A stretch of DNA of 64,000 bases from Streptomyces nojiriensis (GCF_017639205.1 NZ_CP071139.1:8958917-9022916), one strand, 5' to 3'. Positions 7,716 to 16,560 are shown, counted from the first letter of the stretch. Notes: generated from the letters alone by a model not told the origin. Numbers and translations are program-made.

Positions 7716-8585
7716 TCACCTGTCCGGGGTGTGTTGAAGCTCGCCCACCAAACGCTTGGCCTCCTTTCGAGCCGGCGCCAGCAGCGGATCTCCCTCGTAG
7801 GAGAGGGATCCGACGATCTTCGAGAGAAAGAAGAGCGACATCAGCTTGCCGTCCCGGCTCTCGAAGTCCGCGCGTCGCTCCTGCTGGACGCGGTCCGCGA
7901 GCGGCGGGACGGCAAGCGCGTTGCCCCACAGCGTTGCGGCGTCCAGGCCTCGGGGTGCCATGCCCCAGTCCTCCCAGTCGATAACGGAGAACTCCGGTCC
8001 CATCACGTTGGCCCAGGTCAGGTCCGCATGAGCCGGAGCCCATCGCTCGATTCGCGTGTCGGCGAGCCCGGGGAAGGACTCCCCGAGGATCTGTGTCACC
8101 TGCTCCTGCGTGATCGTCACCGTGTCCGGGGCCGCGATCCGCGGCGTCCGCTGTGCGGCAAGCGCGTCCAGAGAAGCATTCAGAACCTCCCACCATGCAT
8201 CCGGAAGGCCCGGGTCATCGAGCACCAGGGCGCTCCTTGCGACAGACGGTGACGTCATCAACTCCAGCTCATCAGCACGCCACATGACCGGCTCGCCCTG
8301 TTCGCGCCATGCGACGCCTTGGTACCACTCGGGCATTGCGACCCCTTGCAGCACGGCTGCGGCCTCGGTCCCGTTCCAGCCCTGCGGGCCGATCTGCTCG
8401 AATCCCCGGCGCTCGATACGCACCCAGGTGCCCCGGTCCGTACGGCCGCCCAAGGAACGGCGCCTGCGAACCAGTGCCTGCCGGTCCAGCCGTACGTGCA
8501 GGGCCTGCTCCACCCGTTCCAGCACGTCTTCCACTGGCTGCTGGCGCAGGTCCACCTGGGCGGCAACGGGTGGGGATCCAGTCAT
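7716..8585 (-). CDS. APH-fold phosphotransferase (copy 2 of 2)
   Basis: A protein of 289 residues carrying the same motifs as copy 1 (HADLTWANVM, VIDWEDWG) and colinear with it throughout. The similarity extends about 50 bases upstream of the start into the leader, so the event duplicated a segment and not only the coding region. The two proteins differ at the C-terminus (ELQL against ELQHTPDR). The start at 8585 has GAGGAGGT upstream. Both copies are open, so both may be active, or one may be diverging toward another substrate. Confidence 0.8.
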   Translation of the reverse strand: MTGSPPVAAQVDLRQQPVEDVLERVEQALHVRLDRQALVRRRRSLGGRTDRGTWVRIERRGFEQIGPQGWNGTEAAAVLQGVAMPEWYQGVAWREQGEPVMWRADELELMTSPSVARSALVLDDPGLPDAWWEVLNASLDALAAQRTPRIAAPDTVTITQEQVTQILGESFPGLADTRIERWAPAHADLTWANVMGPEFSVIDWEDWGMAPRGLDAATLWGNALAVPPLADRVQQERRADFESRDGKLMSLFFLSKIVGSLSYEGDPLLAPARKEAKRLVGELQHTPDR

Positions 8586-8891
8586 CACGACCTCCTCGGC
8601 AAACGGGCGACCGTAGCAGGAACAAGCCCACTGGCACGAACCACACGTCAACACGATCCGGTATCAACTTCGGTGGCATCGGTGGACGTTGTATGAGCTT
8701 AAAGAGACCCGGGGCGGGGACGTGATCGACGCCGCCCCCGCCCGGCGTGCTCCGGCCAGGGTGGGCAAGCCACCGGTCCAGACAGCTTGCCCAGGGTCCC
8801 CTTGGGCTTGCCCACTCCCGGGAACACCCCATTGCGGCAGTGCACGCCGGGTAGCCTCCGGCCACTGTGCGCTGAGTGCGAGGGGTGGGCG

Positions 8892-9056
8892 TTGAGATTC
8901 ACGATCGACACCGAGACCGATCCGGACAAGGACGCGATCCGTACCGTCCGCGCGGCCTACGCCCGTGCCTCGTCCGAGTTGCCCGGTGAGGCTGCGGCTG
9001 ACCGAGGGCCGGTGATCGGTCGGCGGGTGAGTTGCATGGATCGGTCACGCCGCTGA
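8892..9056 (+). CDS. small hypothetical protein, probably truncated
   Basis: From a TTG at 8892 the product begins LRFTIDTETDPDKDAIRTVRAAYA, which resembles the start of a small conserved Streptomyces protein found on mobile elements (begins RFTIDTE). After about 30 residues the similarity ends and the tail is arbitrary. A likely remnant. No function known. Confidence 0.35.
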   Translation: MRFTIDTETDPDKDAIRTVRAAYARASSELPGEAAADRGPVIGRRVSCMDRSRR

Positions 9057-9243
9057 CGTGCGGTTTGACCGATGGACCGAGAAATCGGTCACGCCTGCCC
9101 CGGAGACCGCTCTGTCGGGCGGGCAAGCCGAAGGCTCGGCTGGGCAAGCCACCCCCGGACGGCGGCTTGCCCACCCCGGCCGGGACGGGCTGAGGTCGGC
9201 AAGCCGGGCCGGACAGCAAGGCCCCAAACAGGAGGAGGGCACG

Positions 9244-9900
9244 GTGCGTGGTTTCGGGACGGGCCAAGCGGTCGTACGGCGTGACGTGCACCGATCGGGC
9301 CGGGTGTGGAGCGAGGAGGCACTGCGGGTCGTCTACGACACCGGCGAGGCGCTGGTGACCGCCTGCGCGCCCGGAGCACAGGCCCGCTGGCCCGCCCTGT
9401 ACGCGCAGGCCCGCGCGGAGGGGGACCGGTCGGTGCGCGCATGGAGGCGTTCGAAGCGATGGCGGCCGACCGGTGGGAGCTTGCGGGCGCGGTGTGGCAG
9501 GAGACCGACCTGCTGCTGTGGAAGCCGCCCACGGCCATGTTCAGCATCAACGCCTTCTACACGCCCGACGGGGACAGGCGCTGGCTGCGGAACTGATATG
9601 TCAACTTCGAGCACCCTAGCCGCCGTACCGCAGACGGGTTCGACACCCTCGACCTCACCGTGCACCTGGTGGTCACGCCCGACCTCAGCCGCTGGGAGTG
9701 TAAGGACGAAGACGAGTACGCCCACGTGCGGCGGCTCGGCATCGTCTCCGACACCGAGCACCAGGCCGTCGACGCGGCCCGCGGCGAGGTCCTGGCGATG
9801 CTCGCCGAACGCTCCGGGATCCTTGCGCAGGCCGAGCGGTGGGCGGCCTGGAGGTGGGTGCCGGCCTGGCCAACGCCGCGCCTTCCCCGGCCTACGGCAC
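9244..9900 (+). pseudogene. DUF402-family protein, broken by a frameshift and a nonsense codon
   Basis: Three pieces together give a normal DUF402 protein of about 215 residues. The first is VRRDVHRSGRVWSEEALRVV. After a one-base loss near 9441 comes MEAFEAMAADRWELAG. The third follows an in-frame TGA at 9595-9597, where family members have Trp, and begins YVNFEHPSRRTADGFDTLD. DUF402 proteins are nucleoside di-/triphosphatase-like enzymes with conserved acidic residues, here in FDTLDLTVH and KDEDEY. The nonsense codon suggests genuine decay. GGCAAGCC motifs flank it on both sides. Confidence 0.65.
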
Positions 9901-10231
9901 CCCGCGGAGAGGGTTGCACCGGAAGGGGGCTGAAGGGTTGCCTGGAAGGTTGCTCGCGGCGGGGGACCGAGGGTGTGACCGGGAGTGGGAGCCCGGCAAG
10001 CCGGACACGGCCCGTTGTCCCTGGTCAGCCCTACTGGGCAAGCCTGTTCGCGCCGACGACACCTCCTTCCCACGCGATAGCCGTGGGGGAGAGGTCCTCG
10101 TCACTGCCCGGGGCCGGCGGCCACGACGCGACGCTAACGAAGTCGGTGCTCTACGCTCCCGCTCGCTCGGTCCCGCGACCACGTCTCCACCCGGGAGCCT
10201 ACGCGCGGCCGGGCTGGAGAGGACCGTCACC

Positions 10232-10516
10232 ATGACCTTCATCGAGCCCGGCATGTCCGTACGCAACGGCTTCGGCGAAGGACCGCTCGCCGACGCCGCA
10301 CTGTCCCGTGCTGCCCGCGCCGGGCATCTTCTCGACGAACTGCAGGAGCAGGCGCCCACGATGACCGACGGCCAATTGCGCGACGGCGTGCACCGGGCGC
10401 TGCGTCGCTTCACCCAGGAGCAGCCGCCCACATGCCAGGTCGGCAGCATCACCGCGCTGATCCGCCGCGGGGTGCGCATCGACTGGCCCGTCACCGCCCG
10501 TCTGCCCTGCGCCTGA
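10232..10516 (+). CDS. small hypothetical protein, helical
   Basis: A protein of 94 residues with GAGAGG upstream of the ATG. The sequence is predicted mainly helical (AALSRAARAGHLLDELQEQ; DGVHRALRRFTQEQ) and ends without a recognisable domain. It stands alone between decayed genes. No function is assigned. Confidence 0.5.
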   Translation: MTFIEPGMSVRNGFGEGPLADAALSRAARAGHLLDELQEQAPTMTDGQLRDGVHRALRRFTQEQPPTCQVGSITALIRRGVRIDWPVTARLPCA

Positions 10517-10595
10517 CGCCCGCGTACGGGAGAGGCGGGACGGGGCCGGGCGCCGCTGGCCTCACGCTGTCGGTGGTGGCCGGGAGCCTGGTCGG

Positions 10596-10817
10596 ATGAA
10601 CGCCGATGACGAGGAGCTGCTGAGAGGCCGGGTGCACGGCCACGACCACGACGCCACTAACCCGGGCCCGCTGCCGCACCAGACGTACGCCGTCCTGCTC
10701 GGCGGGCCGCTGGACGGGCTGCGGCTCGACATCACCGGCTGCCGCCGGAGGAGATCGAGGACGCCAAACCCCGGCAGTTCGCAGACGTTGGTTACTCGTG
10801 CAGAACTACAGCGTTGA
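10596..10817 (+). pseudogene. conserved Streptomyces hypothetical protein, truncated
   Basis: The segment YAVLLGGPLDGLRLDITG is a familiar signature of a small Streptomyces protein family; in other members it continues EEID-like. Here the frame is lost just after ITG, where the other frame reads PPEEIED, and the remaining C-terminal half is replaced by the start of the next gene. It is a relic; function unknown. Confidence 0.45.
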
Positions 10818-11100
10818 TGAGGCTGCTGAGATCCTTCGATGCCGTCCGAGCCATCTCCGAGACAACCTGTCACGGTTGCCGCACCAGAAGATCGGCGCTT
10901 CGGTTGCCTTCGATGAAGACGAGCTGGAGATGATCAAAGAGATGCACCGCGTGCGCCCCGCGAGCCCGCCCACCGCGTCTCAGCCCACTCACACAGCAGA
11001 GCAGACCAGCCCGAATACGCTGCCCGCGTACGCGCACATCAAGCCGGCAGGTGCTTCCCGGCGGCACAAGGGTCCGACTGCCCTACGGCCAACCACCTGA
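10798..11100 (+). CDS. small helix-turn-helix protein (excisionase/MerR-like)
   Basis: A protein of 100 residues from the GTG at 10798. Residues 4-50 (YSVDEAAEILRCRPSHLRDNLSRLP...FDEDELEMIKE) match the short winged helix-turn-helix of excisionase-type DNA-binding proteins. The tail is disordered and rich in Pro, Thr and Ser. Base composition is lower in GC than the flanks. It may be a relic regulator or recombination directionality factor of a lost element. No integrase is adjacent. Confidence 0.5.
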   Translation: MQNYSVDEAAEILRCRPSHLRDNLSRLPHQKIGASVAFDEDELEMIKEMHRVRPASPPTASQPTHTAEQTSPNTLPAYAHIKPAGASRRHKGPTALRPTT

Positions 11101-11155
11101 TCCTCCCGTTGGGGCGTTCTCCTCGGCGACACGGCGACGGTGCAGATGTGCCTGG

Positions 11156-12163
11156 TCAGCGGGCGAGTACGTGGCCGTCGTGGGGGCGGTGGTCGCGGGA
11201 GCGGCGCAGGTCGGTGGTGACGTAGGTGCGTTGCAGCCAGCGGTCTGCTCCGTCGTATCGAGGGTGGAAGGCGGTCCGGCCGTGGACGGTGACGCGGTTG
11301 TCGATGACGACCAGGTCGCCGGGTGTCAGACGCAGGGTGCGGGCACTCGCCTCGCAGGCGCGGCCGAATTCGGTCAGTGCCGCGGCGGCCCGGGGGGTGA
11401 GGGGAGCAGTGACGAGTTGGGCCATGCGTATGTCGGGATCCTCGACTGCCCCGGAGAGCACCGCTCGGGGCTTGCGGCCCGGCTCACTGGCGGCGTCGGG
11501 GCTGAAGGAGGGTGGTGGTGTGGTGATGAACTCCGGTTCGAACAGGGTCTGACGGCTGGCTAGGGTGAGGTGCGGCAGTGCCTGGCGGATGCCGGCGATG
11601 CGCATGCCTGCGCGTCGGTCGTGGTCGGCGCGCAGGCACAGGAAGACCACATAGTCGGGTGGGTGGGGGTGGAAGCCGTTCTCGGTGTGGAAGGACAGTG
11701 GCACCGATCCGGCGTTGCCGTGGAAGGTCTCCTGCCCGGGGACGGGTACGACGTCCTGCACGAGGGCGCCGGATTTCTCGGCCAGGTAGGCGAGGGGCTC
11801 GCCGAGCCCGCATGCCACCATGGTGAGCACCGCGGCCGAGATGGTGGCCCGCCGCTGGACCGAGCCGGGTACGGTCGGTGTCGGGGGCAAGGCCGCCTGA
11901 TCGACGGGCAGGCCGCCGATCACCAAGGTGCCGTGCGGGCCGGAATGCCTTCGGAACCGGCGCACCTCACGGCGCAGCGGTAGCGGAAGGTCTTCCCAGG
12001 CGTCCCGGGCCCGCGCCACCCACTCGGCGCTGTCGACCTGGTCGTGCCCGCGGCTGCACAGGGTGCGGGCCACCCGCTCGCACGCGCCGGCATCGGCCGG
12101 GCCGAGCGCCCGGTCGGCGGCGACGGCAGAGCTTCGGGTGGTGTCGGGCGTCGTCTCGGGCAT
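11156..12163 (-). CDS. Fe(II)/2-oxoglutarate oxygenase, clavaminate-synthase-like (amino-acid hydroxylase type)
   Basis: A protein of 335 residues. The iron ligands appear as SFHTENGFHPHPPDYVVFLCLR (His and Glu of HxE) and, near the C-terminus, VIDNRVTVHGRTAFHPRYDG (distal His and 2-oxoglutarate-binding Arg). The layout matches the clavaminate synthase/AsnO/VioC/OrfP group, which hydroxylate arginine, asparagine or related amino acids, free or peptide-bound. The ATG at 12163 follows GCAGGAG; an upstream ATG lacks one. It lies 41 bases downstream of the gene at 12205-13323, so the two form an operon. The substrate is likely a basic or amide amino acid, which is inference from the family. Confidence 0.8.
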   Translation of the reverse strand: MPETTPDTTRSSAVAADRALGPADAGACERVARTLCSRGHDQVDSAEWVARARDAWEDLPLPLRREVRRFRRHSGPHGTLVIGGLPVDQAALPPTPTVPGSVQRRATISAAVLTMVACGLGEPLAYLAEKSGALVQDVVPVPGQETFHGNAGSVPLSFHTENGFHPHPPDYVVFLCLRADHDRRAGMRIAGIRQALPHLTLASRQTLFEPEFITTPPPSFSPDAASEPGRKPRAVLSGAVEDPDIRMAQLVTAPLTPRAAAALTEFGRACEASARTLRLTPGDLVVIDNRVTVHGRTAFHPRYDGADRWLQRTYVTTDLRRSRDHRPHDGHVLAR

Positions 12164-12204
12164 CGGGGTCTCCTGCCGGGTGCGTGGGCGGCGGACGCGC
12201 GGAC

Positions 12205-13323
12205 TCACGAGTGGCGCAGGCCGGCCACGGCGTCGGCGATGTAGTGGTCCCCGAATCGGATCAGTGAGGCGTACTGCGCCGCGCGGCGATGCCGCATCAG
12301 CCGCAGTTCGGCGACCGCGTTGTCGGGGCCCTCGGGCTTCTGAGCGATGGAACGACGCAGATGCACCATCGAGTACGCCAGGGTGACGTGCCGTTCACCG
12401 TCCACGATGTCGGCTTCCAGGAGCGCGCCCCGTGCCTCGGCCAGCTCCGGGGCGCGGGCCGCCAAGTGCTCGTAGGAGTCCGGAACCACGGACAGCAGGT
12501 CCTTCATCGCCGCCCGGAACAGCTTGTATCCGCGATGCTGGCGCCCGCTCAACGGGACGTCCACCGAAGGAGGCGCCATGGTGTGGCGTATCGCCGCCAT
12601 GTAGTAGTCGGCCGGGATCGTACTGGCGTGAGCCATCGCCGCCGGGAAGCCGCGCACATACACCGTCGCATCGGCCAGCCGCGTGAGCGCGGCATCGCCG
12701 TCGCCGAGCCGCAGATGGTGGGCGGCGTCGGCCACGGCGACTGCGGCGCAGACGTTGAACAGGACATGGACCTGGTGGCCGATGAGCCACCGAGCACTCC
12801 ACACACTCTCCAACGACGATCCCGCACCGGCCTCGGGGACGGCCACCGGCGGGACGGAGCCATGGCCTGCGCCCGGCGCTGCGCCGGTGAGATCGAGCAC
12901 CGACCGCCGCATCCCGGCCACCTCCAGCGCCAGGTCGGAACCCGACAGCGGAGCATCGCACAGATCTTCCAGACCACGGTGGATGACGAGGACACCGTGC
13001 AGGGCAGCCTGCTGATCCGACAGCTCCCCCTCACGGACCCGGAAGAACGACTGGCTGGTCGACTCCGCCGGCAGTCCCTCACCGACGACGGCCGGAGCCA
13101 GATCGGCCAGCTCGGCCACCAACTCGCCTGCAGCAGTGGCGGCTTGCCGCAGCGCGAGGGTGCGCTCGACAGGTCCGGCATGGGTCGACAGCGCGGCCAG
13201 TACACGCGCGGTGCGCTTCGCCTCGGCATCGACCTGTGGACCCAACACCGGGACGGGCCGCCCGCCGCGAGGCTCTCGGAAGACAGCGACAGCAGGATGA
13301 CCGGCAACCGGTGATAAGCCCAT
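12205..13323 (-). CDS. unknown helical protein, operon partner of the oxygenase
   Basis: A protein of 372 residues from the ATG at 13323; the frame stays open far upstream but the sequence there is random. It is all-helical. A central block runs TVYVRGFPAAMAHASTI, DYYMAAIRHTMAPPSVD, LSGRQHRGYKLFRAAM, followed by HVTLAYSMVHLRRSI. The spacing of Tyr, Arg and His residues loosely recalls haem proteins of the tryptophan-dioxygenase/PrnB superfamily, but I cannot establish that. It is encoded directly before the clavaminate-synthase-like oxygenase and probably acts in the same small biosynthetic or modification step. Confidence 0.6.
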   Translation of the reverse strand: MGLSPVAGHPAVAVFREPRGGRPVPVLGPQVDAEAKRTARVLAALSTHAGPVERTLALRQAATAAGELVAELADLAPAVVGEGLPAESTSQSFFRVREGELSDQQAALHGVLVIHRGLEDLCDAPLSGSDLALEVAGMRRSVLDLTGAAPGAGHGSVPPVAVPEAGAGSSLESVWSARWLIGHQVHVLFNVCAAVAVADAAHHLRLGDGDAALTRLADATVYVRGFPAAMAHASTIPADYYMAAIRHTMAPPSVDVPLSGRQHRGYKLFRAAMKDLLSVVPDSYEHLAARAPELAEARGALLEADIVDGERHVTLAYSMVHLRRSIAQKPEGPDNAVAELRLMRHRRAAQYASLIRFGDHYIADAVAGLRHS

Positions 13324-13822
13324 GGTGGAAGTACATCGCCAGGAACACTGCGCGCGAAACCTGATCTGCAGGACCATTCCCGCGCAGCGCACCGGAGTCG
13401 GCCCAGGAGGTGAGCGGCGGCGAGCCCGGTACGCCCTGCGGACTCCGTCCGACCCAGGCCGACAGCGCCACCGCCACCGGGCCTCCGGCACCCGCTCCGC
13501 GGATGGGGCATCGCCCGTTCGATGCTCCTCAACGGGACGCGGTGGAGGCCGGCGCAGCCGGACGACCCGCCGAACCCCATGACAGCGGCCAGTGGATTCA
13601 CGGCCGCCGTTACCCGACCCCGGCCACGGCCCCCGGCGTGCGGCCACCCGTGGGACGGGCCGCCGAGCCGGCGGGCGCCGTACTCGCACCTTCCTCGGAG
13701 GCCGAGTTCCACGACTGGGCCGTCGAACTCCTCGGCCCGTGCAGCCTGCCGCATCCCTTCCCGCGCGGCTGCGCGGAGGACCGCAATCGTTCGGTGCAAC
13801 TCCCGTCCTGGAGGATGCACTG
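13324..13822. other. 500-bp intergenic stretch
   Basis: All six frames are partly open because of the GC content, but none has a recognisable domain. A rightward frame ending at 13823 has AEFHDWAVELLGPCSLPHP and may be the worn end of a gene; I cannot name it. The promoter of the 13323 gene should be here. Confidence 0.3.
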
Positions 13823-14037
13823 ATGACGACCAGTGACGGCGGCATCGTCTGCGAAGACCCGGCGTCCGCGCTCATTGCGGACGCCATCGCGGCGCGATGC
13901 CCCGGGCCAAGGCCGATCTCGCCGAACTCGTCGCCATCCCCTCCGTTGCCGACCCACTCCAGCAGCCGCCGGAGGAGTGCCGCAGGGCTGCCCAGTGGGT
14001 CGCCGACGCCTTCAGCGAGGCCGGACTGCAGTTGTGA
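13823..14037 (+). pseudogene. M20-family dipeptidase, N-terminal fragment
   Basis: An ATG preceded by GGAGG starts MTTSDGG...ASALIADAIAAR. After a one-base loss near 13893 the frame continues MPRAKADLAELVAIPSVADP and CRRAAQWVADAFSEAGLQ, the standard N-terminus of Streptomyces M20 metallo-dipeptidases. It stops at about 14034, before any metal ligand. Unrelated sequence follows, so the gene is truncated as well as frameshifted. Confidence 0.65.
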
Positions 14038-14232
14038 GAAGGCCGCCTCCCGAGCCGGGCTGCGCCACCCGCAGCAAGGCGCGACCCCGCGTCGTGCGTC
14101 CGGTGTCGCGGCCGTGGTCAGGGGAGGCGGATCGGGGCGGGTAGGAGCATGCGGGCCGGTACCGGGTGCCACTGGACGGCTCCGGCACGGTCCAGTACGG
14201 CACGGCCGAAGGCCTGGTCCCCGAAGTGGATC

Positions 14233-14377
14233 GATGAGTTCGAGGGCGTCGGTGATGCCGTGCTCGTGCTGGAGGATCAGCACGTCGCGGCTGACCTCGG
14301 GGGTGACGTTGGGGGTGCCGTCGCGGTCGCTGCCGATCCAGGTGCCGAAGGTCAGCGGGCGGGTGCGGGCGGGGAAG
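14233..14377 (-). pseudogene. phosphoenolpyruvate carboxylase, internal fragment
   Basis: LTFGTWIGSDRDGTPNVTPE followed by SRDVLILQHEHGITDALELI is a conserved internal block of PEP carboxylase. In the intact enzyme it reads GTWxGGDRDGNPNVT, so the second Gly and the Asn are changed here. Only about 45 residues remain on either side of unrelated DNA. It cannot be functional; the working ppc gene must lie elsewhere. Confidence 0.65.
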
Positions 14378-14708
14378 GTGCCGCAGTCTGCCCGGTGATG
14401 AGCGGATTTCTCGGGGGGTGAAAGCGCGCGGGGTGCAGGGCGCCGAGTCGCGTAGCTCCGTCGGGTGTCCTGGACCGCTGTCCTGAACCTCGATGGAGAC
14501 GCCGGCGCCGGCCCCGTGCGGGGCAGGGCGATGGCCGAACGGGCTGGACTCGCCCCGGAAGCGGAATGGGCCGCTGACCGGGGGAGTCCGGCCCGTTCGG
14601 CGACCTCGGACACGTCGGCCGCGTTCTTGGGTGCGTTGATCCTGTCCGGTGTGTGCGCGGCGGGCGGTGTTGCCGGGGGCCAGGTCGGGGCATCCGCCCG
14701 TACCGGCA

Positions 14709-14748
14709 TACGGCAGTGCACCGCAGGGGGCTGCGGTGCACTGCCGTA
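14709..14748. terminator. 18-bp perfect hairpin
   Basis: Arms TACGGCAGTGCACCGCAG (14709-14726) and the exact complement (14731-14748) enclose a GGGG loop. It lies just past the stop (14771) of the leftward membrane-protein remnant and was probably its terminator. No T tract follows on either strand, as is common in Streptomyces. Confidence 0.6.
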
Positions 14749-14770
14749 CGGCGGTCTGCGGTCGAGGGGC

Positions 14771-15085
14771 TCAGGCGGGCTCGGGGGCCCGGCGGCGGGT
14801 GCTGATCACCACGAGGCCGCCGATCACCGCGAGGGCCGTCAGGACGGCGGCGAAGACGGTCGGCGGCGATCCGGATCAGGAACGGCACGAGCAGGAGGTG
14901 CATGGCCTCCCTGACCTGATTTCCCTGGGGAAAGCGCGTCCAGGGGAGTTCGTTCAGCAGGAAGCCGTCCTTGGCCTCGGGCCGGATGCCGGCCACCAGC
15001 GCCTCGCACATCGCGGACGTCGGATCCATCCGCCACGCGTCCACATGGCACCACCCCACCACATCGCCACGTCTGATCGGAGCCG
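14771..15085 (-). pseudogene. fused gene remnants: membrane-protein tail and an unknown fragment
   Basis: Reading leftward, 15085 to about 14866 gives AWRMDPTSAMCEALVAGI, EAKDGFLLNELPWTRFPQG and VREAMHLLLVPFLIRIAA, which looks like real protein of unknown family. The frame then changes and TVFAAVLTALAVIGGLVVIS plus a basic tail ending APEPA follows to a TGA at 14771, typical of the last helix of a membrane protein. The join is internal to neither family, so this looks like a deletion scar. Confidence 0.4.
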
Positions 15086-15184
15086 ATGACGCCTGAGCGG
15101 ACCTACATCGGCGTCCTGACACCTGCGAACGAAGCCCTCCCTGCGAAGTCCCCGGCCGGTTCAGAGGCTCGCCGGGCAGGTACG

Positions 15185-15955
15185 TCAGCGGGTGGCGGCG
15201 TTGCGTAGTGCGAGCGTGGTCCGGGCGGCGGTGGCGAGGTCGGTCTCGCGGGCCAGGCGTACGCCGGCGAGGTTGGCGGCGTCGCTCCACGCGCAGAGGA
15301 CCTGGTCGCCGGCGGGGCCCGCGACGAAGCCGCAGGCGAGGCCGCCGCCGTGCTGGCCCGCGTCGAAGCGGGCCACGTCGCGGGCCTTCGCGCCGGCGAA
15401 GTAGTTGCGGAACTCCTGCTCGATGGACTTGGTCGCCTTGGACTCGGCGACCTTGGGGTCCCAATCGGCGCTGCTGACCAGGACGAAGAGGTCGTAGGAC
15501 CCGTCGGCGTCCTGGTCGTAGTAGCCGGTCCGCATGCTGTGCGGGAGTTCACGGCCGGCCAGCACCTCGGTCTCGGCGCGCTTGGCGTCCTCGCCCGTCA
15601 GGAGGCGGAAGCGGTCGAAGAGCTCCGGGAGGACGATGACGAGGGACTCCTCGCTGCCGTCCGCGGCGCGCACCTCGATCGCGCGGGGCTCGGGACGGTA
15701 GGAGACGGCGGCCTTGACGCTCGCGGCGGCCAAGATGAACACGCTCACACCCGCGATGAACCAGGTCCGCTTCCTCTTCCCGCGCACAGCTTGTGCCGGA
15801 TCGCTGCCGGGCGGGGCTGACTGCGTGCGCCAGGAGCGGGTCAGCCACCAGAGCGCGCCGATGGCTGTGGCGGCGGCGGACATGCCCCCGATGACCTCGC
15901 CGACGGCGAAAGCCTGCGAGGTGGGGTCGATGGAAGCAACGATCACGCCCGGCAT
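15185..15955 (-). CDS. membrane-anchored protein of unknown function
   Basis: A protein of 256 residues from the ATG at 15955; a GTG nine bases inside is also possible. Two hydrophobic segments (about residues 20-38 and 63-82, FIAGVSVFILAAASVKAAV) are followed by an extracytoplasmic domain of about 170 residues. It contains DLFVLVSSADWDPKVAESK and a paired-Cys region (GGLACGFV...VLCAWSD), which suggests a disulfide. The C-terminal half resembles Streptomyces secreted or anchored proteins of unknown role. The open frame continues upstream into a lipoprotein fragment, but I see no start linking them. Confidence 0.6.
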   Translation of the reverse strand: MPGVIVASIDPTSQAFAVGEVIGGMSAAATAIGALWWLTRSWRTQSAPPGSDPAQAVRGKRKRTWFIAGVSVFILAAASVKAAVSYRPEPRAIEVRAADGSEESLVIVLPELFDRFRLLTGEDAKRAETEVLAGRELPHSMRTGYYDQDADGSYDLFVLVSSADWDPKVAESKATKSIEQEFRNYFAGAKARDVARFDAGQHGGGLACGFVAGPAGDQVLCAWSDAANLAGVRLARETDLATAARTTLALRNAATR

Positions 15956-16139
15956 CGTACGTGTGACCGAAACTCCGTGAACTGCAATTACGTGACGGTC
16001 TGCGCTCCATCCCTGCCCGTGCCGGAATGGAGCGCGGGGGACAGCCGCGGTCCCTGCCTCCCGGCCGGCAGGTCGGGAACGCATCGAAGGCAGTAGGCGC
16101 GGGCGGATGCCAGCCGTTGTCGTCCGGGTCGTAAACGCC

Positions 16140-16560
16140 CTTGTGGCCGGGGCGTCCACCTCTACGGGGTTGTTGACGCGGGTGGAGGCGAGATCGATCG
16201 CGTTCGGGCCGTTGGTGGTCGCCTTGAGCAGAAACGGTTCGCTTTTGGTGGCTACGAGGAAGACCCCTTGCATGGTGTTGACCGTGACCACCTCCTGGCC
16301 GTCGATCCTGGTCAGTGCACCCTTCTCCGCGCCCGGAATGCTGTACATGCCCCTGAGCAGGCCGTCAGGGTCGCACAGGCTGGTCAATCCCTTCATGGAG
16401 GGGTGCGAGGCCTCCGTACGCATCCAGCGGCCCGACATCTCCTCGCGGGCCTGGACCGCTTGATCCCCGGGCATGCCCTGCGTCCGGGCGAGGACGAAGG
16501 CCTCGTCGCCCCGCAGGAACGTGTGATCCCGGGTGCGGCCGGGAGTGTCGATGCGCCCGC
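16140..16560 (-). pseudogene. lipoprotein-like protein, 5'-truncated
   Basis: The frame reads HTFLRGDEAFVLARTQGM, MSGRWMRTEASHPSMKGLT, IDGQEVVTVNTM, GVFLVATKSEPFLLKAT and VNNPVEVDAPA. This is the domain of Streptomyces lipoproteins of the LppX/LprG-like kind. The signal peptide and lipobox are missing at the tRNA-proximal end. It is in the same frame as the 15185-15955 gene by chance. Confidence 0.5.

Larger units (their letters stand above)
8761..10035. repeat. dispersed GGCAAGCC/GGCTTGCC motif cluster
   Basis: The 8-bp core GGCAAGCC, or its complement, often extended to TGGGCAAGCC, occurs at about 8763, 8783 (as AGCTTGCCC), 8806, 9120, 9139, 9163, 9199, 9995 and 10025, in both orientations. 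The first 130 bases (8761-8890) contain three copies and no convincing gene. The arrangement is irregular and could be binding sites, part of a plasmid origin, or the residue of small inverted elements. Confidence 0.4.

Noticed and set aside
5441..8585. Naming the two kinases as aminoglycoside resistance genes
   Set aside because: The fold is shared by kinases of many small molecules; no resistance-specific signature is visible.
12205..14721. Single 838-codon leftward frame covering oxygenase partner and upstream DNA
   Set aside because: Only the last 372 codons look like protein. Upstream the frame runs through the PEP carboxylase scrap and random GC-rich sequence, so I start the gene at 13323.
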